From assembly GCA_026260175.1 (NCBI GenBank), contig JAKCWW010004588.1, positions 1 through 38,974 on the forward strand: DNA of 38,974 nt, read 5' to 3'. The stretch's first letter is position 1. Every line of letters begins with the position of its first letter. The notes below the pieces were generated by a model. The model was not told the DNA's origin, searched no databases, and was given only the letters and a program-made list of their open reading frames with translations. The position numbers and the translations under genes are program-made. This DNA comes from Reticulitermes lucifugus (taxonomy: Eukaryota; Arthropoda; Insecta; Blattodea; Rhinotermitidae). Of this stretch, positions 10,521 through 20,142 are shown in pieces.

Positions 10521-10971
10521 TGAGAAACCGGCCTGAGCTGTGACACTCTTGTTAAAGTTACATCAACTCTAGCCAGTGGGTGTATAATTCGTTCATATTT
10601 CCCTCCTTCAGTGTCGCCAACCTGACCGTTGCTAGGAAAGAGCCTATGATAATCTGTACAGTGCATGAAACTGTATGTATGTCCATATATGCACAGTCAC
10701 CAGAAACCACACGCGATTTAGCAAACAAAACGATCTATTTGGCAATGACAAGAGTTATCACCAGCAGAGTACGGGTTAAGTAATATAAATACTGCGTGAT
10801 GCCACATACTTTAGTTCTGGAACCTGAATTTTGTTTCAGTTTTGATGTTAATGTGACATGTTCTCGTTTGCTTTGTTTATGAAATGTGTGTAAAGATGCA
10901 GGCAGGAAATTAATCTGTTATGCACGTATTTACAAGAATTAACGTTTCGTAGGAAGCTGTTTGATCCATTA
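10521..10971. other. No recognisable feature
   Basis: No repeat match or convincing frame. Confidence 0.4.
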
Positions 10972-11200
10972 AATCCTAATGCTTAGTATACGTACCACCA
11001 GGTCTAACACTAAAATCGCTAAACGTTTCCCACGCATTGTTTTTATGTGTACCGTATGATTCATACAATAAACAGCATTTATTTCCCTATACAGCATTAA
11101 CTGATAGATTTTTCAAATGGAAGCAGTGTTCTCTGTTAGGTACGAAATGAATCTCTATATATAATGCAGATTTAGTCTCTAAAAGATTAAAAAACTTCTT
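10972..11200 (+). repeat. Dispersed repeat W, uninterrupted copy (empty site)
   Basis: Runs 'cgtaccaccaggtctaacac' through 'ggtacgaaatgaatctc' without a SINE, so it serves as the paralogous empty site for the insertion at 7919-8210. Confidence 0.65.
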
Positions 11201-11580
11201 ATTGAACACCCCTTTGTGGTACAAATACACAGTGAGGTCAGTAAACTGTTAACAACACAACAACTAATTACAGTACTGACACTGTGTTCCTTGCATGGTC
11301 AGCGACGTGTTGCAGCTTCAGGTGTCATCTTCAAGGCTTGGTATAATTTTGACGTGGTTACGTTTAATATAGTATAAAGTTTAATTAATAATAACAATAA
11401 CAATTTGTACAAACTTTTTATGCAAGAATTGCTAGAATACGAAATTCGTAGATGGCATAGAGACTGGTTCCTCATTAAAACACTAGTCTTAGTTTATTAA
11501 CGACAAAGTGTATGTACAGTGTGATTTCAAGGTTACTAACACAATGATTCTGAATTAGAAATTTTAAGTAACTGTGCAAC
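11201..11580. other. No recognisable feature
   Basis: A/T-rich, with a short 'aataataacaataacaa' run near 11388; nothing else. Confidence 0.45.
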
Positions 11581-11582
11581 TT

Positions 11583-11770
11583 GGAGGAGGAGTAGGTCAG
11601 TCGGTATAGTGACTAGGCTACCGGGCATCGGTGGTGCAATTCTCTACAGGGGCAAGATATTTTTCTCTTCCCCAAATCATCGAGACTGGCTCTTGGACCT
11701 ACCCAGCCTCCTATTCAGTTTGTACCGAGGGTTCTTTCACCGGGAGTAAAGTGTCTTGAAATGTGGCCGC
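11583..11770 (+). mobile_element. SINE A, 3'-truncated diverged copy
   Basis: Head-like 'taggtcagtcggtatagtga', then 'ttttctcttccccaaatcat' and 'cctacccagcctcctattca', ending near 'gggagtaaagtg'. The region after 'taaagcggccgg' is degenerate and the 'gccttcatggc' tail is missing. It shares 'ttttctcttcccc' with the copies at 17290 and 23696, suggesting a subfamily distinct from the 7919 copy. Confidence 0.75.
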
Positions 11771-11809
11771 TAACTTTAATAAACATTTTATTTTGAAGTA
11801 TATCACCGT

Positions 11810-11823
11810 ATTAAATATCGTCC
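11810..11823 (+). repeat. Target-site duplication, left
   Basis: ATTAAATATCGTCC recurs at 12101-12115 as ATTAAAATATCGTCC (one extra A), bracketing the SINE. Confidence 0.88.
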
Positions 11824-12100
11824 GTGGGCCGGGGTAGCTTTGTCGGTATAGCTGGACGGGCCGGGGATCGAATCCCGGTGGGGTCGAGATTTTCCGCACC
11901 CGTCCAGACTGGCCCTGTCGCTCACCCAACTTGCTGTACGATTGACACCGGATCTCTTCCCCGGGGGTAAAGCGGCCGAGGTGTGGCTTTGACCACCCAC
12001 CTCGATTTAGCGCCGAGGTTAAAGAAAGAGTAGAGCTATACCTCTACTCTTCCTCTGGGCCTTCATGGCCTTTTCTAGAGTAAGCTTTACATTTTACGTT
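11824..12100 (+). mobile_element. tRNA-derived SINE A with shortened tRNA head
   Basis: A box 'tagctttgtcgg' (11835-11846) and B box 'ggatcgaatcc' (11865-11875) lie only 18 bases apart, because the 'tgactcgctacgg'-like segment of the 7919 copy is absent. The body and 'ggccttcatggcc' tail are intact. Minus-strand frames across it are spurious. The shortened head probably impairs pol III transcription, which is inference. Confidence 0.92.
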
Positions 12101-12115
12101 ATTAAAATATCGTCC
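12101..12115 (+). repeat. Target-site duplication, right
   Basis: Partner of 11810-11823, directly after the SINE tail 'tacattttacgtt'. Confidence 0.88.
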
Positions 12116-12219
12116 AAGTCATATAAATTTCTGAGGCATTTATCAGTGTCCGACCCTCGTATGCAGATCTGAGTGTGACTGCTCCAGACAATTGAACGCC
12201 GACCCGCAGCAAACGTCGG

Positions 12220-12345
12220 GATTGCGGACCGTCCTTAAATTAAGTCACTACGACTTTCTTCCATATCCTCTTCAATTAATTTTACAGTGGTTATCCTGCC
12301 ATTCGGTGCTGTATAGTCTGATATACTGACAGCGACGGAGAATAG
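12220..12345 (+). repeat. Dispersed repeat Y, copy 2
   Basis: Aligns to 5470-5595 through 'gattgcgga', 'cttcaatta', 'gctgtatagtc' and 'actgacagcg'. Confidence 0.55.
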
Positions 12346-12689
12346 AATAGATGAATTAATTAATAAGTAAATGAAACGCGTATAATTGTGGTTTTATACG
12401 AGTAGGTTTCAAAGTTTGGGTATAATATATTTTTAATTATGGCTGTGGATAACACTGATGTACTACAGTAATATTACCTTCTTTTAATGCCGTTCTGTCT
12501 TCCGTATGCCAACTCTGCATATCGTTCCGCTCTCTGACGACACTCCAAACGCTGGCGGACATGTTACCGGCCAGCGACAGCCCGGCGCCCGCCACACCTC
12601 ATGCCCCTACATCGGAGCCACCGTCGTACTTCGACAACTGATGAAGAGGATAAGCAGTCAGATGTTTATATTCGAACCGTAAGATAGAA

Positions 12690-12770
12690 TATCCATCGGC
12701 CGGAAAGTGACGCTAACCAGTCACCTTGATTTAGTGACAAAGGGTAAGAAGGAATAGAACTCCACCGCCA
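12690..12770 (+). mobile_element. SINE A tail fragment, decayed
   Basis: 'cggccggaaagtgacgc', 'ccagtcaccttgatttagtg' and 'gaatagaactcca' follow the order of the SINE A tail half. Divergence is high. Confidence 0.35.
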
Positions 12771-13345
12771 CGTAGGCTATTCTTTACGTTTTAGCAGTAT
12801 TATTGGTGTGGCCATCTTTATTTTTCAGTCTCACGATGGCCTCCTTCGTTTTCTGATTTCTTTTTCGCCATACTTTTTTCTCTTTATGCTCTGTCAACTC
12901 GCCAAATGCATTTTTCTGTACTCCAAACGCTTTACCAATTCAAATTCTGTCTCCTGTTTATCCGTTGCCTTAGTGCTTCCAAAGTTCCTGTTGTTATTAT
13001 TGTTGTTATCATCATTGTTGTCATTGTCTATATCTTCACATGCTTTTGCAAGTTGTCACTTTGAAAGAAATCTAAGAGTCAAGATGCAGTAACGTGGTAT
13101 TGCACCGTAACGTCGATACTTTATCAAGTGCAGAGGCCTATACAAAATTTCCAAACAAGCAGATTCACAGCCCTTTACCTGGTTTATGTAGGGAGATTGA
13201 ACGAGCATTGGGACATAAGAAATGCTTGCGAAACCTCCAGGAAGATGCCTCAGTCAGTAAAGGAATGGAATCCTTGGCGGACGATCGGAATTCGATTTGC
13301 AGCAGGCTCTGTGGCCCATTGATACTTGAAGCCAACCGGTACTGA
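12771..13345. other. No recognisable gene; trinucleotide-rich patch
   Basis: Contains a TTG/TCA-rich stretch at about 12989-13028. Overlapping short frames occur on both strands at 13094-13407, but none has a recognisable product. Confidence 0.4.
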
Positions 13346-13349
13346 GCCC

Positions 13350-13412
13350 TCATTCCATGGAGGTAAAGCAACCGGAACGTGAAGCTGACCAATCGTAGCC
13401 ATCTCACGCCTA
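13350..13412 (+). mobile_element. SINE A fragment, decayed
   Basis: 'ggaggtaaagcaaccggaac' and 'gtgaagctgaccaatcgtag' resemble the 'ggtaaagcggccgg...gtgaagttgaccactc' core. Only this short segment is recognisable. Confidence 0.35.
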
Positions 13413-13439
13413 GCTTAAGAATTCGTGATTTACGTTCTC

Positions 13440-13735
13440 TCCCACTGTATATACTGCGCTACAAGCCGGAAGGTCGCGGGTTCGATTCCCTGTGGGGTCA
13501 TTGGGATTTTTTATTGACTTAATTCTTCCGGCCGCAGTATGGCCCTAGGAACAACTCAGCCTATAATAGAATTGAGTACCAAGAGTTGCATGGGGGTAAA
13601 AGCGGCTGGTACGTAGGGCTGACAACCTTGCCACCTTCATGTGCCGATTGTCTAGAAATTCTTGGAGCCTCAACCTCCTGGAGCCTTAAGGGCCTGTCCA
13701 GGCCTGCATACTGATTGTTTTACTTTATCCTATAT
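13440..13735 (+). mobile_element. tRNA-derived SINE B, copy 1
   Basis: A second SINE family. B box 'ggttcgattcc' is at 13479-13489 within 'actgcgctacaagccgg...'. The body has 'gggggtaaaagcggctggt' and 'gtagggctgacaacc', then 'ccaccttcatgtgcc', 'gagcctcaacctcctgg' and 'ggcctgtccaggcctg', ending 'attgttttac'. The A-box part at the left is missing compared with the copy at 26098. It shares only the short 'ggtaaa-gcggc-gg' core with SINE A, so the two may have a common central domain. Confidence 0.88.
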
Positions 13736-14262
13736 ATATGTGTGTATTACATCCTCTTTGAGAGATGCCTAGGTACAGGAACGTTAACTTGTTAATGAAG
13801 AAACATAAAACTTGGAATACCAAGGCAGAGATGGGAAAATTAAACCTAATTAATCTTGATGGGTTGTGAGGAAGTGAACTGGATGGAAATTTAGGTTATG
13901 AACCAATGGCTAGAGCATTTAATGACTGGTGTGCCTTGTGTTATATTGCATTACTGATTGAGCAAAATTAAGCTAGGTTCAAACATACCACGTCCGCAAC
14001 AATACGTTTGAGGACAGAATATGTACTAGCCTTCTCTTTAATTCTTGCCTACCCTAACCTCTTGTTTGAATCACCATATTTTAAAATTCTACCATTAGTG
14101 TAATTAATCTACAACTATTCAAAGTATACAAAAGTTTTACAGTTATACATTTTAAACCCCATTATTTAATTTTTCCTATATACATATAATGTATGTTATA
14201 TACTTTGTATGACACAGTGCAAGGTCCGAGATCTCCTGCCAATAGTGCAACTGTATTGTTTC
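13736..14262. other. No recognisable feature
   Basis: A/T-rich sequence with no repeat or frame recognised. Confidence 0.4.
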
Positions 14263-14263
14263 T

Positions 14264-14292
14264 TTATATATATATATATATTATATATATAT
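14264..14292 (+). repeat. TA microsatellite
   Basis: Alternating TA run broken once (at the 14280/14281 junction), ending just upstream of a hammerhead-like motif. Confidence 0.9.
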
Positions 14293-14299
14293 TCTTGGG

Positions 14300-14347
14300 A
14301 TCGGCCTAATGATGGTCATTAACAGCAGCCGAAACATGTAGCATTTA
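14300..14347 (+). ncRNA. Hammerhead-like motif, family 1, decayed
   Basis: CTAATGA (14306-14312), extra T, GGT, a loop, GCC, GAAA, then CATGTAG. The box has A in place of the essential G5 (CUAAUGA rather than CUGANGA) and the hairpin stem is only three pairs, so the copy is probably inactive. It extends the family by sequence identity across GCCGAAACATGTAG. Confidence 0.35.
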
Positions 14348-15045
14348 TTAAATAGTAAAATTTGTTTTGACTGAGGGAACCTGCATTTTAAACTGCATAT
14401 TTGAACAAAAACCATCACAAAAGAGTTACCATGATTTGAAACTGGTCAAGGTGCTGCAGGTGTAGCAACGAACTTAAATCAGTCTTCTTGGCGGGTTGGC
14501 AACGAAAACTTTAAACTTTACGAGTACGTAAAGCGTTTGTTGTATTCCCATGTACGTGTTTCTCTCCGCGTGTAACAGTTCGAGAACAGCTGAACAAATT
14601 TCCATGGAATCTGATACTGAGGAATTGCCTAAAACAGGATAATGTGTTACAATTTTGATTAAAACTTAACAAAAATAATGACCACTACACAGGCCCTATG
14701 CGCGTTTCTGAACGCATCTCCAGCATAACTCGCTAAATGTTTACCAGAGCAACAAATGCTTCGAATAAACTGACTTTGGAAGAATCAAGCATGCACTCTG
14801 GGCCCTGTATATTTTTCTGTAGGTTTAGAGATAATTGCGCGAAAGTAACTTTTATGCTGTGTCATCTCGTAACCCTAGAACCGCTGGACTGATTTAGCCA
14901 CCTCCCATCGGCCGCTCCTGTTTCACGCTACGTCAAAGAAAGCTTAGAAATTTGAAAATTCAAGTCTTTTGGGACTTCCAGTAAGAGTTAAGCAACGCCG
15001 CTGTGAAAGCCGCAAGTGTGTTAAAGTAGATATTTTTACTGTCGC
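14348..15045. other. No gene; possible short repeat at 14870-14960
   Basis: 'ccgctggactgatttagcc' resembles 'cattggactgattctgcc' at 38350 and loosely 32170-32230; this may be a dispersed repeat too decayed to define. Otherwise nothing. Confidence 0.35.
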
Positions 15046-15048
15046 AAT

Positions 15049-15412
15049 TGATATCTCAGTCCCGGTGATGATATATACCATATATTACATCGATATCTCA
15101 CTCCAGATGATGAAATATGTCATCCTACGTCTATATTAATATTTCTGTCCCGCGTGATGTATCCATCATTATTTATACTTATATCTCAATCCAGGTTATA
15201 TGTCATCGTTTATGTTGATATCTCAGTCGCACTGATGTCATCATTTATACTGATATTTCCACCCAGGTTGTAGTATATCATCATTTTTATTGATATCTCA
15301 GTCCCGCATGATATATATATCGTCATTCATATTGATATCCCAATCCAGGTGATATATGTCATCGTCTACATTAATATCTCAGTCCCGATAATATGTCATC
15401 ATTTATATTGAC
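15049..15412 (+). repeat. Minisatellite with a two-part (dimeric) unit
   Basis: About eight units of roughly 40-50 bp containing 'ttgatatctcagtccc' or 'ttgatatctcaatccagg', each followed by 'tgatatatgtcatcatttata'-like sequence. The 'agtcccg' and 'aatccagg' versions alternate, so the effective repeat is a dimer of roughly 90 bp. Units differ by small gaps, consistent with an old array. Confidence 0.85.
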
Positions 15413-15542
15413 AACTAAGTAGCGGGGATGGTGTAGGCTGTCATCGTTCCGTTACGCTGAACCGTGTCATTTAGGACACGTAAAGGCGTTAAATCTCTGT
15501 GATATTGTTATAATGCTGCGGATTTATTAAGATCGTAAACCT
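15413..15542. other. No recognisable feature
   Basis: Contains a small inverted repeat 'cgtgtcatttaggacacg' near 15463-15480; otherwise nothing. Confidence 0.4.
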
Positions 15543-15660
15543 TTAAAGTACAGTGGTAAGTATACGTGCCGTGTGCTTTAGCATTAAGGATCTCTAAATT
15601 TTGTCCACACAGTGTATTTATGTGGTCCTTAAAAATCTTGGAATAAAGATAAATTTATTT
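15543..15660 (+). repeat. Dispersed repeat W, partial fourth copy
   Basis: 'agtggtaagtatacgtgcc' and 'tttgtccacacagtgtatt' align with 'agtggttactgtatatacc' and 'tttgcccacacagtacatt' of the 7.9 kb copy. The right half is not recognisable. Confidence 0.45.
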
Positions 15661-16205
15661 CTTAAATTGCACCAGGCAGATGGTTTTGTAATGAGGGCGT
15701 ATTACGTTTTGTCTGAGGTTTAGGCTGTGTTTTAAATTATTTCAGTCTAACTGTATTCGAAACGAAAACTCCCTCCAAAACAGTTACTCTTCGATTGAAA
15801 CCTAAATTTTTTTACCGTCGTATTTCTGACACGTCATGTGCAGTCCAATATTTATGCCCCCATTACTCGGTTTCCGCAGGCTCGTTTATGAATCTGTGGC
15901 ATATCACGAGAATATGAGATTCGCTGTAAGACAAGTTTCATGCACGTGGCATAGCGCTTCGAGAAATGTCACGTGTGATGAGCAAGAATGCGATAAAAAA
16001 GTTCCTGCTTCATGCTGCCTCCACGCACCCCCAGGCACCAACCCTTCTTTTGAAAGGGTTGATTATTTAGGCCGTGATTGCATGGTCAATAGTGCGTGAT
16101 CCAGGAAAGACAGGAAACATCGCTCTTCCTTGTTTGCTATCCCTTTTTTCCATGAGGTGGTCAATTACATTATGTCAAGTTTCTACAAAATTACGGGGAA
16201 AGAAA
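15661..16205. other. No recognisable feature
   Basis: An 87-codon frame at 15836-16099 has no recognised product. Confidence 0.4.
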
Positions 16206-16395
16206 TGATCTTGAGATTACGGTCTTACGGGATATGATGCCGTGTAATATGGCATACTCGTATAGTTACCAACGTCTTGGTGGAGCACTGTGCCTAATTA
16301 TTGATGTATTTTGCTCTGAAGATGGCATCAACATGCTCCATTACAGCGTTGGTGCCTCTGTACCAAACTTCACGGCGTCACATTCCAAATACCCT
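16206..16395. repeat. Repeat X foldback (inverted pair)
   Basis: The left arm (about 16216-16290: 'atatgatgccgtgtaat', 'taccaacgtcttggtgg') and the reverse complement of the right arm (about 16315-16395: 'atgtgacgccgtgaa', 'caccaacgctgtaatgg') align with each other and with repeat X at 8415-8540. The dyad centre is near 16305. This is two X units head to head, or a palindromic derivative. Confidence 0.55.
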
Positions 16396-16862
16396 AAACT
16401 CAGTAATGACGGCTGTAAGAAGTTTTAATCTCGTAAGTATTGTTGCCCCCAATGTAACAAAAAATTTGAATCAAAGTAGAGCTTACAGAGGGTGTGCAGT
16501 GGATCACTGAACGACATTGTATCAGCTGCAGTGATCGTTTGCTTTGATTGTGATTGGTGAAGTAATTTAATATTGTACATCTGCCGTGCAATTGACAAAT
16601 ATTATGAAATTGTAAACTCTCTTCAAATTAAGTTGAGTGGTAAACCCTATATATTGTCACCCTATGTTTATACCATGATGGAACACTCTGTACTCTGTAC
16701 CTGGATGCCGAAGATTTCAATAATTATCTTGTGATATAATAATTTAACATAATTTTTGTATAACACTGTACATAGATATTTTAATGGTCTGCTGTCGTTG
16801 TATGTTTTACCATTTACGCATGACAAAGCTGTATAACAACGCTGTATACGTTTTTAAGTAGC

Positions 16863-16913
16863 GATACTCCCTGAAGATGGCTAAAGACAACAGCCGAAAC
16901 ATGTAGGAGTGTT
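16863..16913 (+). ncRNA. Candidate minimal type I hammerhead ribozyme (best copy)
   Basis: Core box CUGAAGA (16871-16877), one extra U (16878), helix II GGCU/AGCC (16879-16882 with 16892-16895) closed by a 9-nt loop, then GAAA (16896-16899). A palindromic ACAUGU (16899-16904) could give helix III within or between two molecules, and A16905 sits at the expected cleavage position. Helix I pairs 16863-16870 (GATACTCC) with 16906-16913 (GGAGTGTT): eight consecutive pairs including two G-U. CUGANGA and GAAA are the conserved hammerhead core. The extra base before helix II is shared by all related copies here and could reduce or alter activity. Short-helix-III hammerheads are described for Penelope-like elements and retrozymes; assignment to them is inference. 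Confidence 0.55.
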
Positions 16914-16917
16914 TTCT

Positions 16918-17285
16918 ATTTTTAATACGTGCAATTTTTTGGTTATAAATTTGTTTTGTGGCGAAGTGTTTTTGACACAGGAAGAAACGATGTGTGACCT
17001 GCAGAGATCACTCACACTCATCACATCACCACAAACAAATCAGAACAACTGTGTAGGAATGTCGGTCCTTCAATTACACTGTAATAAGTAATAAGTCATT
17101 TGACGCTGAACTCAAAATGTGATGTTGAACACGTGATAGTGTACAGTGTGCATATGCTTTAACAGCCACATAGTAGTCTAGAACGAGCCTATTACTGTTA
17201 CAATGAGACCCCAGGCTTGCTGTCACTCTAGAATTATTACTACGTAAATTTAGGTGAATCTGTCAATTAGTGTTTTTAAAGTAGC
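16918..17285. other. No recognisable feature
   Basis: Sequence downstream of the hammerhead candidate; it does not match the family 1 flanks at 300-440 or 24430-24600, and no gene is seen. Confidence 0.4.
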
Positions 17286-17289
17286 GTTA

Positions 17290-17597
17290 CGAGTCGGTGT
17301 AGCTCAGTCAAAATAGTGACTATGCTACGCGCTGGAATACTGAGGGATCACTGTTGGTTTCCGGCAGAAGCAGGATATTTTTCCCTTCCCCAAAGCGTCC
17401 AGACCGGCTCTGCGGCCTACCCAGCCTCGAATTCAGTTGATACCGAGATCCTATTTCTCCTGCGGTAAAGCGGCCGGGGCGTGAAGTTGACTACTCACCT
17501 CCATCTAGTGCCGAGGTTAATGATGGAAACTGTTCAGACTTCCTGTTTTCCTGTATGCTTTCATGGTATGCACAGGGATACATTTACCTTTACAGCA
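17290..17597 (+). mobile_element. tRNA-derived SINE A, full length but diverged
   Basis: A-box-like 'tagctcagtcaaaatagtga' is near 17300. The B-box region is scrambled by extra sequence ('gggatcactgttggtttccg'). The body has 'cgtccagaccggctctgcgg', 'aaagcggccggggcgtgaag' and 'ctactcacctccatctagtg', and the tail 'tgctttcatggtatg' ends 'acatttaccttta'. No clear target-site duplication remains. Confidence 0.82.
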
Positions 17598-17769
17598 ACA
17601 TTGTGGTAATTGTGACGTCGCTTCTTGTGAAATGAGAAGAGTAGTGTAATAATAAGAAATACGGTATGTGCGTGGCCTAACTATTACGGTGCGTTCATGC
17701 GCTTTCGTGTATGACAGTATGTGAAACCGTAACACCTACAGATAAAAAAGTATATTGGGCATAAAACGT

Positions 17770-18175
17770 GCTTTTCATTTGCGAGGTTTCACGCTTCCGC
17801 CACGGTTTAGTTGAAGCCTTCACCCTTCTGGGATGTTGCGTGGCGTACGTTGATTGTTGGTTAACGATATTTCGGGACAACCTATCCGTCCCATCGTCAA
17901 GGGTCAAGCTGTCAAAGAAGTTCACGGGTCAAGCTGTCCAAGAAGAATTCTTCAAAGGTCGAGTCCAAGAAAAATCTTTTTAGACTGCTTGGCCCTTGAA
18001 GAAAATCTTCTTGGACTACTTGGCCCTTGAAGAAAATCTTCTTGGACTGCTTGGCCCTTGAAGGTTAACGGATATGTTGTCCCGAAACGTCGGTAACCAG
18101 CTACGAACCTACGCCGCGCAACATCGCAGAACAGCGAAGGCCTCGCGCTCTTGAATTTTTCTCCACTACTTCCGC
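17770..18175. repeat. Foldback element F with internal 31-bp tandem repeats
   Basis: The left arm ('gatgttgcgtggcgtacg', 'ttcgggacaacc') and right arm ('gttgtcccgaaacgtcgg', 'cctacgccgcgcaacatc') are reverse complements with scattered changes. Between them are three units with 'cttggcccttgaag' starts 31 bp apart ('ggccc' at 17991, 18022 and 18053), each holding a small hairpin GAAGA-aaa-TCTTC. A related element is at 38060-38285. Frames on both strands across it reflect the repeat and are not genes. Confidence 0.75.
17866..17915 (-). ncRNA. Hammerhead-like motif, family 2, in foldback left arm
   Basis: Minus strand: CTTGACGA, extra T, GGGAC, 9-nt loop, GTCCC, GAAATATCG. Helix II is a perfect five pairs. 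The cleavage-side text is ATC rather than the GTC seen in the right arm, and the first box begins UUGACGA instead of CUGANGA. Confidence 0.35.
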
Positions 18176-18189
18176 TGGAAAACATTTTT

Positions 18190-18256
18190 CGCTCCGATAA
18201 ATATTCAACGAGATACGCTTGACACTCACGTAGAAATGCGTGCTGGTCTTCATGTA
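18190..18256 (+). repeat. Short dispersed repeat V, copy 2
   Basis: Matches 1140-1206 in order ('ctccgataaatatt', 'gtagaaatgcgtg', 'ggtctt'). It lies directly beside the foldback element, as the possible third copy (37968-38000, minus) lies beside the related foldback at 38.06 kb, so V may be an outer part of that element. Confidence 0.45.
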
Positions 18257-18369
18257 CCGATATAAAATTGATAGACCTGTTATTCGATGGATTTTTAGTG
18301 AAGCTATCCGATATCAAATATGTTATTGCACACAATGTTAAAGTTTTTATGCTTCCCACTGTATTTTGT

Positions 18370-18418
18370 GTGACTCCTTAATGATGGCCCAGCTGGGTCG
18401 AAACATGTGGGTAGCTCA
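18370..18418 (+). ncRNA. Hammerhead-like motif, family 1, decayed
   Basis: TTAATGA (18378-18384), extra T, GGCCC (18386-18390), loop AGCT, GGGTC (18395-18399), GAAACATGTGG. Helix II is five pairs (one G-U). The stem differs from GGCU/AGCC and GGCC/GGCC in other copies yet remains paired. The core G5 is lost and position 17 is G, so activity is unlikely. Confidence 0.35.
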
Positions 18419-19746
18419 TTAATGACGTTTCGTGTTAGAGTGTCTCCCAACAAAAGTGTACTTCAGTTGATTTTTATTTTTTTGAATTGTGTAGAATTGT
18501 TTCGGCATTGCGGACAGACGAACAGACATAGCGAAGTTGATAGGTGCCTTTATGCAACTGTTTTGTTGTGAACGCTCAAAGAATGCTTAGTACTATAGTT
18601 TATTATTTTATCTGATCAATATCGTTTTTCACTTCCGCCGATACTCCAGGGTGCTTATGGGTGGGCCGTTCAGCGGTTACAGTTTACACTATAAGCGGGC
18701 CGACATGAAATGACAAACGATAATGGTCAGATACAATAATAGCCCTGTATTACTGTGGACTTACGTTTCTGACTATTCAAGTCCTTGGATCGTTACGCCG
18801 TGCCGACTTGTAGACAGTTAACGACGTTTCAGAGGGTCGCTCTCCTTCCATCTGCATGGCTGCACGCTCCTTCGAAATATCGGTCATTTTCTACCAGTCG
18901 ACAGGGTGTAACATCCCAGAAGACTTCGATCTTCTTCGATACCCATGTGAGAACCTCATATTTCGCAGCCTTCATTTCTGTCTGTGCGACTAACGTGCAT
19001 TAAATCGCGGTGTTGCCAATAAGATTTCTTAAAAACACCATCCGTATTTATCTGTGGTATTTGAACTTAGAAAGCATATGACTTCCTTATAAATTACTCG
19101 GCTAGGAGGCAACCGGACAAAGATTTATCAGAAGGAGTCTGTGGCCAAGGCCTTTCTTAATCCTTCCACAATAGCATGTCAGGATTTTTCAACAACGCTA
19201 CACTGATTTTAATAATTCAAATTTCGTGTGGTATATTGGCCCAGATAGTACAATTAAGTATGCAAGATGATACACTAGCTATTACAACCGTCTGTTTAAA
19301 TTGACCATAATGGCAAGAAAGTTCTTCGTGTATTTTTTTTTGTATCTGCCAGAGGGGATAGAGTCCACGGACCACTATGATCGCCGCTCTTCGCTATAAG
19401 GGTCCAATGCGTGAATCACCTGTAATCTCACATACTTTTGGCAGTGTTTGTACATTCTGAATTTTTAAAGTGTAAAAATAAAAAAAGCCTAGCGGACGGA
19501 CACGCAGGCAAATTGCCTCATAAATTAAACATTTCCGGGCCTCGGCGCGTCTCCCCACTGGTGTTCCTGCTGTCCTGTGTTGATCGGAGAACTCTGAGAA
19601 CAGTTTTATGTTGTGGAGGAACTGGACTGCTGCAATGCAGTGCTAAGTTTGAATATTTTCAACTTCCTTACAGCAGTCATTCATACGAGAGAATGGATGA
19701 CACGAAAATTATGTGTAAGCTGATGATACAGATATACGTAAGTTTT
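18419..19746. other. No gene recognised
   Basis: A weak family-2-like text 'acgacgtttcagagg' occurs at 18822, but its stem is poor. A frame from 19438 extends into the repeat X fragment and has no recognisable domain. Confidence 0.35.
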
Positions 19747-19855
19747 CAGGTTTTCACGGCAGGTGTTGCTAAGGTAATGTTGCTTTGGGTTCTTAATGCC
19801 GTGGGGGATAAATTAGTTCCAACTTTTCGGAGAAACGTCGGAACTGACATCGCAC
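19747..19855 (+). repeat. Dispersed repeat X-related fragment
   Basis: 'ggttttcacggcaggtg' and 'aactttTcggagaaacgtcgg'-like text resemble the upstream and core parts of repeat X. This lies inside the longest frame of the window (180 codons, 19438-19980), which is therefore probably not a gene. Confidence 0.35.
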
Positions 19856-20064
19856 ACTGTGTAAGGACGCAAAAGACTATCTTTCGATATAGAGACATAT
19901 TTGCGTGTATGCTCTGTGCAAATTTCAAACCACTGGTTCATGCGAAAAATGTAAATGAAGCCCTCATTTCATTATGCTAGATTTAGTCCACTTTCCTTCT
20001 TTAAGGAAATAAATTAAGCTTCAGAGATCACATACTGCCCAATTTCAAACGTTACGCATTACTC

Positions 20065-20142
20065 ATTTGGCCAGATGTTTTACGTTCCTAATTTAGCCAA
20101 ATGTTGTACATTCCTCATTTGGCCAAATATTTGTACCCTCCG
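20065..20142 (+). repeat. Three 26-bp tandem units
   Basis: Units start at 20065, 20091 and 20117 with 'atttggccagatg', 'atttagccaaatg' and 'atttggccaaata'. Each contains the dyad TTTGGCCAAA in full or altered form. Confidence 0.88.

Noticed and set aside
13479..13489. Possible tRNA gene from the B box alone
   Set aside because: Same SINE B body follows; the A-box side is missing.
18815..18870. Additional family 2 hammerhead-like motif
   Set aside because: The stem strands do not pair well and the first box is not recognisable.
19438..19980. 180-codon open frame, longest in the window
   Set aside because: Its second half overlaps a repeat X-like segment, the translation shows no domain, and frames of this size arise readily in insect repeats.
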